Shown: piece after piece, positions 9,874-16,801 of the stretch
How positions within the stretch are numbered: position 1 is the first letter of the stretch
Layout of the letters: every line of letters begins with the position of its first letter
Origin: a virus
Length of the DNA: 33,375 bases
Strand: one strand, 5' to 3'
IMG/VR virus record: IMGVR_UViG_3300035701_000162
Location: 1 to 33,375 of that record
Translations under genes and position numbers: made by a program
Notes under the pieces: generated by a model
The model's input: only the letters and a program-made list of their open reading frames with translations
Told to the model about the DNA's origin: nothing
Database searches by the model: none

Positions 9874-10211
9874 TGGGTAGGAAAAATGTTTTAACACCAG
9901 TTAGAATTATAACCGGCCAAAGTATGGCCACCTCCAGTAGTGTGATCCTCCAATCTCAGTGGATGGATAGAGTTGTGTTTCAGATATCCACATCAACGAC
10001 TACCGCCGCCGGTACGTTTACGATTGGGTCCTCGCTTGATGGGTTAAACTGGACGACCCTACCCCTTACCCCCGCCCTCACTTCAACAGGCAGTAACGAT
10101 ACATTTTTTGTAGATATCATAGCGACGGGCGGAATGCAGTTCCTCGTTAGATACTCCGCCACTAGTGGAACTGGCACCTTCACAGTATGGGCGTCAGGAA
10201 AGGAAGTTTAA
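9873..10211 (+). CDS. Small beta-sandwich virion protein (SxDGxNW family)
   Basis: 112 residues; the ATG shares its A with the upstream TAA. It contains GTFTIGSSLDGLNW followed by alternating beta segments. The same 'G....S.D..NW' motif occurs in two genes at the right end of the window (32847 and 33175), so this is one of three paralogues. Small beta-sandwich proteins of this kind are likely head or tail decorations. There is no signal peptide. Confidence 0.6.
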   Translation: MGRKNVLTPVRIITGQSMATSSSVILQSQWMDRVVFQISTSTTTAAGTFTIGSSLDGLNWTTLPLTPALTSTGSNDTFFVDIIATGGMQFLVRYSATSGTGTFTVWASGKEV

Positions 10212-11573
10212 ATGGCAAACGTATATTATACCTATCCACCTAGCGGCTCTGGTGGGTCAGTTGGGACAGTTACGCAGGGGTCACCAGGGACAGCATCGGG
10301 CGCGTGGTTCATGAAATTGGTAGATGTTGGCGGCACGAACATCGCGCACCTTAGCCAAGTCGGCGCGACTTACGCATTAGACGTGAATGTCGTCCAAGGT
10401 ACTGGGTCAGGGTTTTCAGTCCTTGACGCGAGCGCGTGGACCGCAGGCGTAAGTCCTTTTGCTCCTACGGGCGGTGTGTATAATGACTCCGCCGCGAACT
10501 TATCGACGGGTACACAAGGTACGTTGCGCCTTACCACGGCGCGTGGACTTCATGTTAATCTGCGCGACGCCGCCGGTGTGGTCCTAATAGGTCAACAGGT
10601 TATGACACAGAGTCTGCCTGTTGTATTTGCAAGCAACCAAACATCACTGCCAATTACTGCGGCGTCCCTACCGTTGCCAGCTGGCGCAGCGACCGAACTA
10701 ACACTCGCCCAAATTAGCGCCAAATTACCAACCACATTAGGCCAGAAGGCAATGACAGGCTCTCTGGCTGTTGTTATGGCGGCTGACCAGAGCGCCATAC
10801 CCACCTCAAATACCGCGTTAAGTCTAACTCAGGGAGCGGCGCTTACCGGCCAAGTTGGACCTATGGTTATGGGGTCATCCACTTCTGCGGCTCCAACATA
10901 CACGACGGCAACAGTTAATCCCTTCTCCATGAACCTATCTGGAGGGCTTAGAAGTGATATTACACAAGTCGGTGGCGCGTCTGTTACGTTGGGAGCGAAA
11001 ACTACCGCGCTTTCAATTCCTGTTACACTGCCTACAGACCAGGGTGGGCTAACGGTAAGCCAAGCCACCGCCTCCAACTTAAATGCACAGGTGGTGGGTA
11101 ATGTTGCGTCCCTCACTACTGATAGTGGAAACCCTGTTAAAGTAGGTGGATTGGTGGCCGCGACTGCGGCGGCTATTAATGGCTCCAATGGACAGCGGGC
11201 CGACCTTCTACTAGATAGGGTTGGACGTGCAATTACTACCTTGTCGCCGCGAGGTATGACGTTTGTCACTCCTACTACCATAGCATCTACTACTGAAACA
11301 GCTATTGTCGCTGCGAGCGGTACGGCGTCGGTCTTTCGTGATCTTACGCAGTTAGTGCTCACGAACTCCTCTGCCACGGCGGTGAATGTCACTATTAGGT
11401 CAGGTACTGGTGGCACAACGATGGGTATTATTTCACTAGCAGCCAATGGTGGTGCGGTTATCCCCTTTATCACTCCACTACCTCAAGTGACTGCTAACAC
11501 CCCATGGACAGCTCAATTAAGCGCGGCGGTTACCTCAGTTAATATTATTGCAGTGTCCATGTACAACTTCTAA
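10212..11573 (+). CDS. Fibre-like virion surface protein
   Basis: 453 residues from ATG, directly after the preceding TAA, with GGAAAGGAAG as ribosome binding site. It is very rich in Thr, Ser, Ala and Val and lacks long helices. It carries repeated segments of the type 'G.q.MT.SLpVV.A..Qs..P' (QQVMTQSLPVVFASNQTSLP, then QKAMTGSLAVVMAADQSAIP, then a third more diverged copy). This composition is common in fibrous surface proteins of tailed phages. Receptor binding is possible but not shown. Confidence 0.55.
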   Translation: MANVYYTYPPSGSGGSVGTVTQGSPGTASGAWFMKLVDVGGTNIAHLSQVGATYALDVNVVQGTGSGFSVLDASAWTAGVSPFAPTGGVYNDSAANLSTGTQGTLRLTTARGLHVNLRDAAGVVLIGQQVMTQSLPVVFASNQTSLPITAASLPLPAGAATELTLAQISAKLPTTLGQKAMTGSLAVVMAADQSAIPTSNTALSLTQGAALTGQVGPMVMGSSTSAAPTYTTATVNPFSMNLSGGLRSDITQVGGASVTLGAKTTALSIPVTLPTDQGGLTVSQATASNLNAQVVGNVASLTTDSGNPVKVGGLVAATAAAINGSNGQRADLLLDRVGRAITTLSPRGMTFVTPTTIASTTETAIVAASGTASVFRDLTQLVLTNSSATAVNVTIRSGTGGTTMGIISLAANGGAVIPFITPLPQVTANTPWTAQLSAAVTSVNIIAVSMYNF

Positions 11574-11586
11574 CGGAGGTCCTGTT

Positions 11587-12246
11587 GTGGCCACTAGGCT
11601 GTACCTACCATCTTCATCGACGGCGACACCTATTAGCCCAGCGATTAACTCTAACTGGACTGGGTCTGGCGTCACGCTTTCGAGGATAAATGTCAACACC
11701 ATTAAGGCGGGTACTGTCCTAGTGTCAACTCCACTAACCACCGCAGCAACGGCTGACTATTGTTTCTGGCAGTTCTGTTCTCCAGCGATTAACGGGGCAC
11801 AGACAATTACAGGATCCATTCAAAGCTCGTTGCGGGGGAGCCAAAACACGTATGGTGGCGCATATGCAAAGTGTATCGTGCGGTCCTTTACAAGTACGGG
11901 CACATTAAGAAGTATATTGGTCTCGAACGCAGAGGGCGGGTCTCAGTATAACTCTCCGTCTCTGGCAAGTAGAATCTTAGAAGGCAACACAACTATAACT
12001 AATGGTGGTGTGCAGGACGGCGACTATTTAATAATTGAATTCGGATGCGTTAAATACAATGCCGTGAGTGCTACGTTAAACCTACAAATAGGGGATTTGC
12101 CAGACATTGATTTAACAGCTACCAACGGTGACACCGCCTCGAACGCTCCGTGGGTGGAGTTTACATCTAACATATCATTCAAACCAACGCCCCCAGCGCC
12201 AAGTGATTCCACTAACGGGCTTATGTTGCGAGGTATTGGAACATAA
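11587..12246 (+). CDS. Beta-rich surface protein, first of a tandem pair
   Basis: 219 residues from GTG 11587, preceded by CGGAGGT. This start is preferred over the longer frame from 11548 because it gives MATRLYLPSSS, which matches MATRFYLPSSS at the start of the next gene, and because both genes then have exactly the same length. It shares with its neighbour the late motif 'GD[YF]LLIE.G' (here GDYLIIEFG) and a C-terminal 'TN.LM..G.G'. The pair is a diverged tandem duplication. Composition (Ser, Thr, Asn, Gly) suggests a virion surface protein. Confidence 0.6.
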   Translation: MATRLYLPSSSTATPISPAINSNWTGSGVTLSRINVNTIKAGTVLVSTPLTTAATADYCFWQFCSPAINGAQTITGSIQSSLRGSQNTYGGAYAKCIVRSFTSTGTLRSILVSNAEGGSQYNSPSLASRILEGNTTITNGGVQDGDYLIIEFGCVKYNAVSATLNLQIGDLPDIDLTATNGDTASNAPWVEFTSNISFKPTPPAPSDSTNGLMLRGIGT

Positions 12247-12905
12247 TGGCAACGCGTTTTTATTTACCATCTTCAAGCGCTGCCGTACCCGTTGTAACAG
12301 AGACTAGTGCAACATGGACTGTAATTACTGCGTCTAATAGTTGGATACGAGCCGATACGACAAAGACCTCTACCGTGATGACTAATTTTATCCAAGCTGG
12401 CACTGTTGGGAATAAATACCTACTCAAAAGCTTTGTAACTAGGACCTTTGCTACAGCAACTACATTTACAGGTACTGTTTCGTATGCCACGTCAGGGCGC
12501 TCCACCAGCTTCACTAATACTGTTAACTTAGCTATCGCTATAAGTGTGTGTAACTCGCTTGGTGTGATTACATCCAACTTATTGACTTTTGGTCAGGGTG
12601 TTTTTTTCTACGGCACAACACGCATAAGTGACTACCAGACGTCCACATTAACAACGCAAACAGCGAATATTGGGGATTTTTTACTGATAGAGCAAGGTAT
12701 TATCATCTCAAACGCAAGTGATACTGGGCGCTTATGGTTTGGCGACAATGGTACAGCGGACCTATCGTATACAGCTCAGAGCACCTCCACCACACAAAAC
12801 CCATCGATAGAATTTAGTGATACGTTTGGGGCGTCATTAAACCCTTGGCCTATTGTTGTAGGTGCAGCAACTAATGAGCTTATGAAAATTGGGTCAGGAG
12901 TCTAG
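12246..12905 (+). CDS. Beta-rich surface protein, second of a tandem pair
   Basis: 219 residues; the ATG overlaps the TAA of its paralogue by one base. It begins MATRFYLPSSSAAVP and contains GDFLLIEQG and a terminal TNELMKIGSG, matching the equivalent positions of the upstream gene. The middle thirds differ strongly, as expected for paired receptor-binding or decoration proteins under different selection. No membrane segment or enzymatic motif is seen. Confidence 0.6.
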   Translation: MATRFYLPSSSAAVPVVTETSATWTVITASNSWIRADTTKTSTVMTNFIQAGTVGNKYLLKSFVTRTFATATTFTGTVSYATSGRSTSFTNTVNLAIAISVCNSLGVITSNLLTFGQGVFFYGTTRISDYQTSTLTTQTANIGDFLLIEQGIIISNASDTGRLWFGDNGTADLSYTAQSTSTTQNPSIEFSDTFGASLNPWPIVVGAATNELMKIGSGV

Positions 12906-12914
12906 GAGAAGAAA

Positions 12915-13466
12915 ATGGGTGAAGTTTTTAATATGTTTCCTCAAAAACCAAAAACGGACGCTGGGTCTAGATTTCCAGGGACCAATGTGTCAGGTACGCC
13001 AAAATGGGATGGCCTCGACAACGGTCAGAATTTTAGCGCTTACGCTGAGCTGGGACTAGAGACAATCGGGCTACCTGTTGGTCTTCAATTACTAGTGAAC
13101 CCTGCGGGCAGTGGAAAACGCGTCTATATTTGGAAGCGCTTCCTGTGTAGTTTTGGAGATCGGTGTCTGTTTCAGTTTTTTATTAACCCAATTATTTACA
13201 GCCCTGGCGTACCTAAAACAATTACATCGTTGTCAGCCTCTATAGACGGCGTGGCTCCGTATTCGCAGCAATACTCCTATCCTAGTGTGAAATATGAGCA
13301 CCCACTAGATGCGGTGTTTACTAGTATGTATATGAATGATGCACCCATCCTTCTGAACGAGGGCACTAGCATCTTGGTAGTGGCTGCGCCATCGGCTATT
13401 AATGAGCGGGTCGCCTCTGGACTTTACTTCACTGAGGTGCCGATAAATAATGGCGGTTCAATGTAA
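12915..13466 (+). CDS. Virion protein of the NPAGSGK family
   Basis: 183 residues, with AGGAG before ATG 12915. It contains LVNPAGSGKRVYIWKRFLCS, which corresponds to LYNPAGSGKNLYIYSRLALT in the gene at 32164; both also end with 'SGLYF.E.P'. The two are paralogues at opposite ends of the structural gene set. The NPAGSGK string resembles a P-loop but sits between beta strands without a Walker B partner, so I regard it as a structural turn. A small beta-sandwich decoration or tail protein is most likely. Confidence 0.55.
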   Translation: MGEVFNMFPQKPKTDAGSRFPGTNVSGTPKWDGLDNGQNFSAYAELGLETIGLPVGLQLLVNPAGSGKRVYIWKRFLCSFGDRCLFQFFINPIIYSPGVPKTITSLSASIDGVAPYSQQYSYPSVKYEHPLDAVFTSMYMNDAPILLNEGTSILVVAAPSAINERVASGLYFTEVPINNGGSM

Positions 13467-13819
13467 TGGGAAAGTCTAGAATTAAAGCCACACGGTGCAC
13501 GCACGATGGCCTAGCATTTGCGTCTCTTGCGGAAGGTCAGTGCTACCTCTACTTGAAAACACTACAGTCGGTGGGTCATATCTCGGGGTTAATAACGCAG
13601 GTTCGTGTCCAGTTAGTGCCTGGTATTACTTATGTAGCGGATTTTTTTTATCTAGAGGGTAAGGACAAAACACCAACATGGGCGGAGTATAAAGGCCACC
13701 CTACAGAGGTGTGGAAGTTAAAAAAGAAACTTTGGAAAGCCACTGGACCAGGGACGTTAGTGGTCTATTCTGGGGTTTATCCGCGCTATCATATTGAGAA
13801 AGTAGATAGTGTTACTTAA
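13466..13819 (+). CDS. DUF1064-like PD-(D/E)XK nuclease
   Basis: 117 residues, starting at the ATG that overlaps the upstream TAA. The order of motifs fits the phage DUF1064 family: an early Glu in AEGQCYLYL (E23), 'G.I..L..Q' (SGLITQVRVQ), Asp in YVADFFY (D59) and the E-x-K pair in WAEYKG (E74, K76). These are the expected catalytic residues of a PD-(D/E)XK nuclease. Relatives are small phage endonucleases thought to process branched DNA. Its position at the end of the virion genes is unusual but the overlapping start places it in the same transcript. Confidence 0.65.
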   Translation: MGKSRIKATRCTHDGLAFASLAEGQCYLYLKTLQSVGHISGLITQVRVQLVPGITYVADFFYLEGKDKTPTWAEYKGHPTEVWKLKKKLWKATGPGTLVVYSGVYPRYHIEKVDSVT

Positions 13820-13834
13820 CGAGGAGGTGAGTTT

Positions 13835-14122
13835 ATGGTGAGCCGACTTGTTGGCTGTACGTTGATGTTAAGTATTGCTGCCTGCGGAGATGTGAAGGGA
13901 GGGTCATCAGTCCCCGAGCCTTCACCAAACGCCCCTGCGCCCGTGGAGCAACCCAAGAACGTTATGTACTGCACTCACCTGGGTATGTACCCTATTTGCT
14001 GCTGTAAGGCTGAGTACGACGCTTTAGGAAGGATTATGAAGCTATCAGGCTGCGAAAAGGGATTAACGATCCTGGAGCCTTCCGGCGTCGTTATAGCTAA
14101 GAAGGATAAAGACCTGGAGTGA
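13835..14122 (+). CDS. Proline-rich lipoprotein, possible outer-membrane spanin
   Basis: 95 residues with a strong ribosome binding site (GAGGAGGTGA) before ATG 13835. The N-terminus, VGCTLMLSIAACGD, is a short type II signal with lipobox IAAC and Cys17 as lipidation site, followed by a Pro-rich stretch (PEPSPNAPAPVEQP). This fits an Rz1-like outer-membrane spanin, although the Cys-rich C-terminal half (CTHLGMYPICCCK) makes it longer than most Rz1 proteins. No inner-membrane partner is encoded next to it on this strand; a membrane/coiled-coil candidate lies on the opposite strand at 14669-14911. The last 148 bases overlap a minus-strand gene. Confidence 0.5.
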   Translation: MVSRLVGCTLMLSIAACGDVKGGSSVPEPSPNAPAPVEQPKNVMYCTHLGMYPICCCKAEYDALGRIMKLSGCEKGLTILEPSGVVIAKKDKDLE

Positions 14123-14319
14123 AGGGTAAGTTTAAACTTTAAGCTTCGCAAGGACCGATTGGTTTCGCGTCCATCCTCATAGGATTCTAAAAGCTCGTCT
14201 CTGATTGCACTTACTAGAAAGTCATTTGCCCCACAGTTGGTTACATCCCAGTTATCGCTTTCCTTCACATAGTCCAAAAGAATGCACTTCGCCCTAAGCT
14301 CTGCGTCTTCCTTAGTCAT
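13975..14319 (-). CDS. Small protein of unknown function, antisense to lipoprotein
   Basis: 114 residues from ATG at 14319, which has GAGGAGG upstream and overlaps the stop of the preceding minus-strand gene by 8 bases, so translational coupling supports this start. The first 65 residues (MTKEDAELRAKCILLDYV and on) look like a normal small helical phage protein. The last part runs antisense through the 3' end of the lipoprotein gene and has an unusual composition, but there is no earlier stop. No family recognised. It is the last gene of the minus operon. Confidence 0.45.
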   Translation of the reverse strand: MTKEDAELRAKCILLDYVKESDNWDVTNCGANDFLVSAIRDELLESYEDGRETNRSLRSLKFKLTLHSRSLSFLAITTPEGSRIVNPFSQPDSFIILPKASYSALQQQIGYIPR

Positions 14320-14509
14320 GCACTTCCTCCTCGCCCATCTCCTGGAGATCAACTAGACGCACTCCAAAACTTTTAAGGCACATTTCATATGCTATGATCC
14401 TAGCCGCTTTGAACCCTGCTATGAAAGCCTTGCATTCTAGCTGATAAGCGTTACCGACTGTATCGCTTGCCGCAGTATATTCGTTGGTCAACTTTTCTAG
14501 CTGCTTCAT
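14312..14509 (-). CDS. Small helical protein of unknown function
   Basis: 65 residues, beginning MKQLEKLTNEYTAASDTVGN. The ATG overlaps the TGA of an upstream micropeptide gene (ATGA), and GGTGAT in that gene serves as ribosome binding site. The 3' end overlaps the next gene by 8 bases. Mainly helical, with no membrane segment or cofactor motif. Not recognised. Confidence 0.5.
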   Translation of the reverse strand: MKQLEKLTNEYTAASDTVGNAYQLECKAFIAGFKAARIIAYEMCLKSFGVRLVDLQEMGEEEVHD

Positions 14510-14592
14510 TTAAATATCACCAAAAAACTAAACAAAACAATAAGTGCATTAATTGCTTCAATTACTATAGATGTTTTATGACTTATATTCAT
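14506..14592 (-). CDS. Membrane micropeptide B (28 residues)
   Basis: A 28-codon frame starting at ATG 14592. It begins MNISHKTSIVIEAINALIV and ends FLVIFK, giving one hydrophobic membrane span with a short polar N-terminus. Both ends form ATGA overlaps: with the stop of micropeptide A upstream and with the start of MKQLEK downstream. That precise coupling on both sides is the main evidence. A pinholin-like or spanin-accessory role is possible; function unknown. Confidence 0.5.
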   Translation of the reverse strand: MNISHKTSIVIEAINALIVLFSFLVIFK

Positions 14593-14672
14593 TTATCAAG
14601 CCTGATAATAAGTATGGTTATGCAAATAGTTAGAAGCGACCAATACCCTACAGCTAACATTGATACGGTCAC
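14589..14672 (-). CDS. Membrane micropeptide A (27 residues)
   Basis: A 27-codon frame starting at GTG 14672 that overlaps the TGA stop of the upstream membrane/coiled-coil gene (GTGA). It contains LAVGYWSLLTICITILII followed by RLDK, a single membrane span with positive charge at the C-terminal side. Its own TGA overlaps the ATG of micropeptide B. With B it fills what would otherwise be a 159-base gap in a gene-dense operon. Confidence 0.5.
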   Translation of the reverse strand: MTVSMLAVGYWSLLTICITILIIRLDK

Positions 14673-14911
14673 TTCTTCCCTTCCTCACAAGCCGCCAACT
14701 TACCGCGTAGCTCTGCGATAAGGCCATTCAGCAATTTCTCGTGATCGCGCTCAATCCTGAGATTATTCTCAAGCGTCTCATAGTTATTGCGATACCTTGC
14801 TTCTAAATCCTTCAAGCTTTGTTGGTGCCTAATATGCTGTGAATCGCAGTGAATGCGCCACATAAGGCCAAATAATTCTGTTAGTCCGAAGACGACTAGG
14901 AATGCGTTCAT
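14669..14911 (-). CDS. Membrane-anchored coiled-coil protein, i-spanin-like
   Basis: 80 residues. An N-terminal hydrophobic anchor (FLVVFGLTELFGLMW, residues 4-18) is followed by a long charged helix (residues 25-75, with QSLKDLEARYRNNYETLENN) likely to form a coiled coil. Size and layout match inner-membrane spanins (Rz type), and a Pro-rich lipoprotein lies nearby on the other strand. The ATG overlaps the stop of the upstream gene by 4 bases. Other small membrane-anchored coiled-coil proteins look similar, so the spanin reading is tentative. Confidence 0.45.
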   Translation of the reverse strand: MNAFLVVFGLTELFGLMWRIHCDSQHIRHQQSLKDLEARYRNNYETLENNLRIERDHEKLLNGLIAELRGKLAACEEGKK

Positions 14912-15216
14912 TTCTTGACCTCCCTGAGCGTCATTCTAGCACCCAATAAGTCATTAAGCTGCCCGTCTCTGGTTTCATTCGGACTAAAGTAAATACCATC
15001 CGCCCTAGTGTTCCTTACCCATCTCCCTTCCCACTCCCTACGCACCTTCTTAACCAATTTTCGCACTTGCTTAATATGAACCGTCCCATTTTCTCCCGTT
15101 ATAATTAAACTTTCATCAAATAATATTTCAGTTATAAAATCCGTCGCTACCCAAGCAGTAACACTGCTTGGTGCGCCATAGATGCGTATCTTGTCGCCTA
15201 CTTTAAATTTGGTCAT
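14908..15216 (-). CDS. Small phage protein of unknown function
   Basis: 102 residues, starting MTKFKVGDKIRIYGAPSS, with beta strands and a basic segment KQVRKLVKKVRREWEGR in the middle. The KFKVGDK start resembles small SH3-like beta-barrel phage proteins ('f.vGDkV....'), which may bind nucleic acid; this is a weak resemblance. It overlaps the upstream gene by 14 bases and the downstream gene by 4. Confidence 0.5.
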   Translation of the reverse strand: MTKFKVGDKIRIYGAPSSVTAWVATDFITEILFDESLIITGENGTVHIKQVRKLVKKVRREWEGRWVRNTRADGIYFSPNETRDGQLNDLLGARMTLREVKK

Positions 15217-15664
15217 AGTATGGCTCTAACCTGTAAGTTAGTTCGGCGGCAAGCCATCGGCTGCAAATAGCCTCAATGGTTACCTTATCCTCCCAGATAA
15301 CAATAGCACGCTTTAAACTTGTCCAGCATCGCGGGCATATAGAAGAGCGGGATTTTAGGTGTCTGTACTTTGTCTGAAAGATCCCAGAGGAGAAGTAAGT
15401 CTCGACTGAAATTGGCCTTTGCCTCCTATCAAAAGAGGCAGAGCACCTGTGTGGTTTTGCACAAACCGCGCAAACCATTTTGTCTCTAAAATACTTTCTA
15501 AGCGCATGTGCCGCAAAGATACCCCATAACCACGCACCATCTACAGGCACCCACCTATCTTTCTGACCACAACGATATTTAAAGTTGGAGTAGTGTTTAG
15601 GTTTAATGTGGTGAAGCTCTCGTGTGGCTTTTATTGCTTGCATACTAGGGTACTCGGTAATCAT
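15203..15664 (-). CDS. Cys-pair (zinc-binding-like) protein of unknown function
   Basis: 153 residues. Two CxxC-type pairs (CAVCAKPHRC and CPRC) could bind one zinc ion, as in HNH-like or zinc-ribbon proteins, but I do not see a clear HNH catalytic histidine set. The N-terminal section is basic and aromatic. The start overlaps the stop of the upstream gene by 4 bases; the end overlaps the next gene by 14. Confidence 0.45.
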   Translation of the reverse strand: MITEYPSMQAIKATRELHHIKPKHYSNFKYRCGQKDRWVPVDGAWLWGIFAAHALRKYFRDKMVCAVCAKPHRCSASFDRRQRPISVETYFSSGIFQTKYRHLKSRSSICPRCWTSLKRAIVIWEDKVTIEAICSRWLAAELTYRLEPYYDQI

Positions 15665-15927
15665 GTTTCACTTATTACAAGGATTGGATGCTCTGGGATG
15701 GCTGTGGTGCCATATTTTGATGAGTCTATAATGTGGCGCTGATACTCCATCTCGACGCGCACCGAGTTGAAAATAGCCTGACTTGCTCTAGCTATGGCTG
15801 ATAATCTTTGCGGTGTCGACTTCCCTTGCCTAATGCTATCAAGCTCCTCGAACAGGAGATCCCTCATCCCTGGGAAGGTCCGTCCTACGGCTGATTGAAA
15901 AGGCTCTTTAACTGTGGAATTAAACAT
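15661..15927 (-). CDS. Small early phage protein, first of minus operon
   Basis: 88 residues from ATG 15927; an alternative ATG at 15933 is only 3 bases from the GGAG ribosome binding site, whereas 15927 is 9 bases away. The core FPGMRDLLFEELDSIRQGKS followed by SAIARASQAIFNSVRVEMEY matches a common small phage protein pattern ('lRd.lFe.ld.lr.Gk...a.A.A.a...i..svrvEle'). Its biochemical role is unknown. It opens the leftward operon, divergent from the regulator region at 16057. Confidence 0.5.
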   Translation of the reverse strand: MFNSTVKEPFQSAVGRTFPGMRDLLFEELDSIRQGKSTPQRLSAIARASQAIFNSVRVEMEYQRHIIDSSKYGTTAIPEHPILVISET

Positions 15928-16020
15928 GGTCATTATCTCCTTACGATAAATAGTTACCCTAGACCTACTTCCTCCTACCTCACAGTTTTACGATTGACAA
16001 TGGTGCAATACCAACTGAAG

Positions 16021-16044
16021 GTAAGTGTGTTCTTAAACACTCAC
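16021..16044. promoter_or_regulatory. Short inverted repeat in divergent control region
   Basis: GTGTT/AACAC with a 4-base centre (16027-16040) lies between the divergent genes at 15927 (-) and 16057 (+), 13 bases upstream of the CAGGAG ribosome binding site region. A TTGACA hexamer occurs about 30 bases further upstream but no convincing -10 box follows it. The repeat could be an operator. Confidence 0.3.
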
Positions 16045-16056
16045 AGGAGCACTCAC

Positions 16057-16329
16057 ATGCCGACTTATCCGAAAACATTCACATCTCAATTACCAGATAC
16101 CGAAATCACTAAAATCATTAATCGCATCATCATGGACGTAACGGAGTATTTCGACACTTTCGGAAAACCATGTCCTATGAAGGCGATTTCCGCGAAGTAT
16201 GCACGCGCGCTGCGAGGGGATTTTTATGCGGCCATCGACTATTTAGAGTGCGACCGTCAAATTTCAGTTGAACTGGTGGAATTCACCGCCGCCAGAATGG
16301 TTTATCCATATAAAAAACGTCTAAAATAA
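16057..16329 (+). CDS. Small early protein of unknown function
   Basis: 90 residues from ATG 16057, preceded by CAGGAG; the longer frame from 15895 runs antisense through the divergent gene and is rejected. It begins MPTYPKTFTSQLPDTEITKI and includes a segment PMKAISAKYARALRGDFYAA that could form a helix-turn-helix (AISAKYARALRGDF), and ends YPYKKRLK. Placed first in the rightward early operon and divergent from another operon, it may be a regulator, but no family is recognised. Confidence 0.5.
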   Translation: MPTYPKTFTSQLPDTEITKIINRIIMDVTEYFDTFGKPCPMKAISAKYARALRGDFYAAIDYLECDRQISVELVEFTAARMVYPYKKRLK

Positions 16330-16345
16330 CGTAAATATATTTTGT

Positions 16346-16449
16346 TAACTAAGTTTTTTTAGTTGCACACGTTAACAGAATCAACTAATCTGGTTTTAAG
16401 GGATGGGTGACAGCAACTAAAACAAGTCACCCACTTAAAAAGGAATAAC
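16346..16449 (+). ncRNA. Structured 5' leader RNA with alternative pairings
   Basis: Three pairings are seen. AACTAA/TTAGTT (16347-16352 with 16359-16364) forms a local hairpin. TGGGTGAC/GTCACCCA (16404-16411 with 16426-16433), extended by TTTTAAG/CTTAAAA (16394-16400 with 16434-16440) around a GGA bulge, forms a long hairpin ending next to the AGGA ribosome binding site. Its loop carries GCAACTAAAA (16413-16422), which is exactly complementary to TTTTAGTTGC (16357-16366). The last pairing would either make a pseudoknot with the long hairpin or compete with the first hairpin, so a two-state regulatory leader is plausible. The bulge lies in AAGGGATGGG, similar to CsrA sites. Confidence 0.6.
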
Positions 16450-16617
16450 ATGACGCAAAAAATGAAAACTAAAACGAAAGAGATCACCACTAAGTTGGTG
16501 AGACTTAAGGTCGAAACGTATAACCGCATCCAGGCCCTGGTTAATGGGTTTGAAACTGTGGATGAAACGATAGCAAGGATAACATCGTTTATGGAAAACG
16601 GAGGCAAGAAGAAATGA
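16450..16617 (+). CDS. Small ribbon-helix-helix-like regulator
   Basis: 55 residues from ATG 16450 with AAAAAGGAATAAC upstream. The segment TTKLVRLKVETYNRIQALVN followed by ETVDETIARITSF matches the ribbon-helix-helix layout: a short beta strand with alternating residues (KLVRLKV), helix A (ETYNRIQALV) and helix B (TVDETIARITSFM). Such proteins are dimeric DNA-binding repressors. Its TGA overlaps the next ATG (ATGA). It is preceded by a structured leader, and is a candidate early/lysogeny regulator. Confidence 0.55.
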   Translation: MTQKMKTKTKEITTKLVRLKVETYNRIQALVNGFETVDETIARITSFMENGGKKK

Positions 16618-16799
16618 GCGACGAGGAAACTAATAGTGAAATTGCACGCATTGTAACTGAAGCAGACGAGATGTTTCATGAGCTAGTGAAAATAATTGTA
16701 ACTGAAGCAGACGAGCTGTTTCATGAGCTAGTGAAAACAAATGTGGAAGTCTTCCTTAAGAGCCTTAGAACGATCAACGCAGCACATAAGGAGAAGTGA
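16614..16799 (+). CDS. Small helical protein with internal 15-residue duplication
   Basis: 61 residues. IVTEADEMFHELVKI is followed at once by IVTEADELFHELVKT, encoded by a nearly identical 45-bp tandem repeat. The rest is a charged helix. Start overlaps the stop of the RHH-like gene (ATGA), so both are likely translated together. Possibly a partner of the regulator; no family recognised. Confidence 0.5.
   Translation: MSDEETNSEIARIVTEADEMFHELVKIIVTEADELFHELVKTNVEVFLKSLRTINAAHKEK
16650..16739 (+). repeat. 45-bp tandem duplication
   Basis: Two adjacent 45-base units (starting 16650 and 16695), each beginning ATTGTAACTGAAGCAGACGA, differ at only a few bases. The in-frame unit adds 15 residues to the encoded protein. 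The near identity suggests a recent duplication. Confidence 0.85.
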
Positions 16800-16801
16800 T
16801 T

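Noticed and set aside
12915-13466. NPAGSGK as a P-loop NTPase motif
   Set aside because: It sits between beta strands, lacks Thr/Ser after GK and any Walker B, and is shared with a second small virion protein.
14467-14721. Plus-strand 84-codon frame
   Set aside because: It is antisense to a tightly overlapped minus operon, including the two micropeptide genes, and has no ribosome binding site.
15990-16020. Promoter from TTGACA near 15994 (and a similar TTGACAAT near 31872)
   Set aside because: Neither has a convincing -10 hexamer at 16-18 bases, so they are not listed as promoters.
15895-16056. N-terminal extension of the gene at 16057
   Set aside because: It would run antisense through the divergent gene's start and its control region; ATG 16057 has a proper ribosome binding site.
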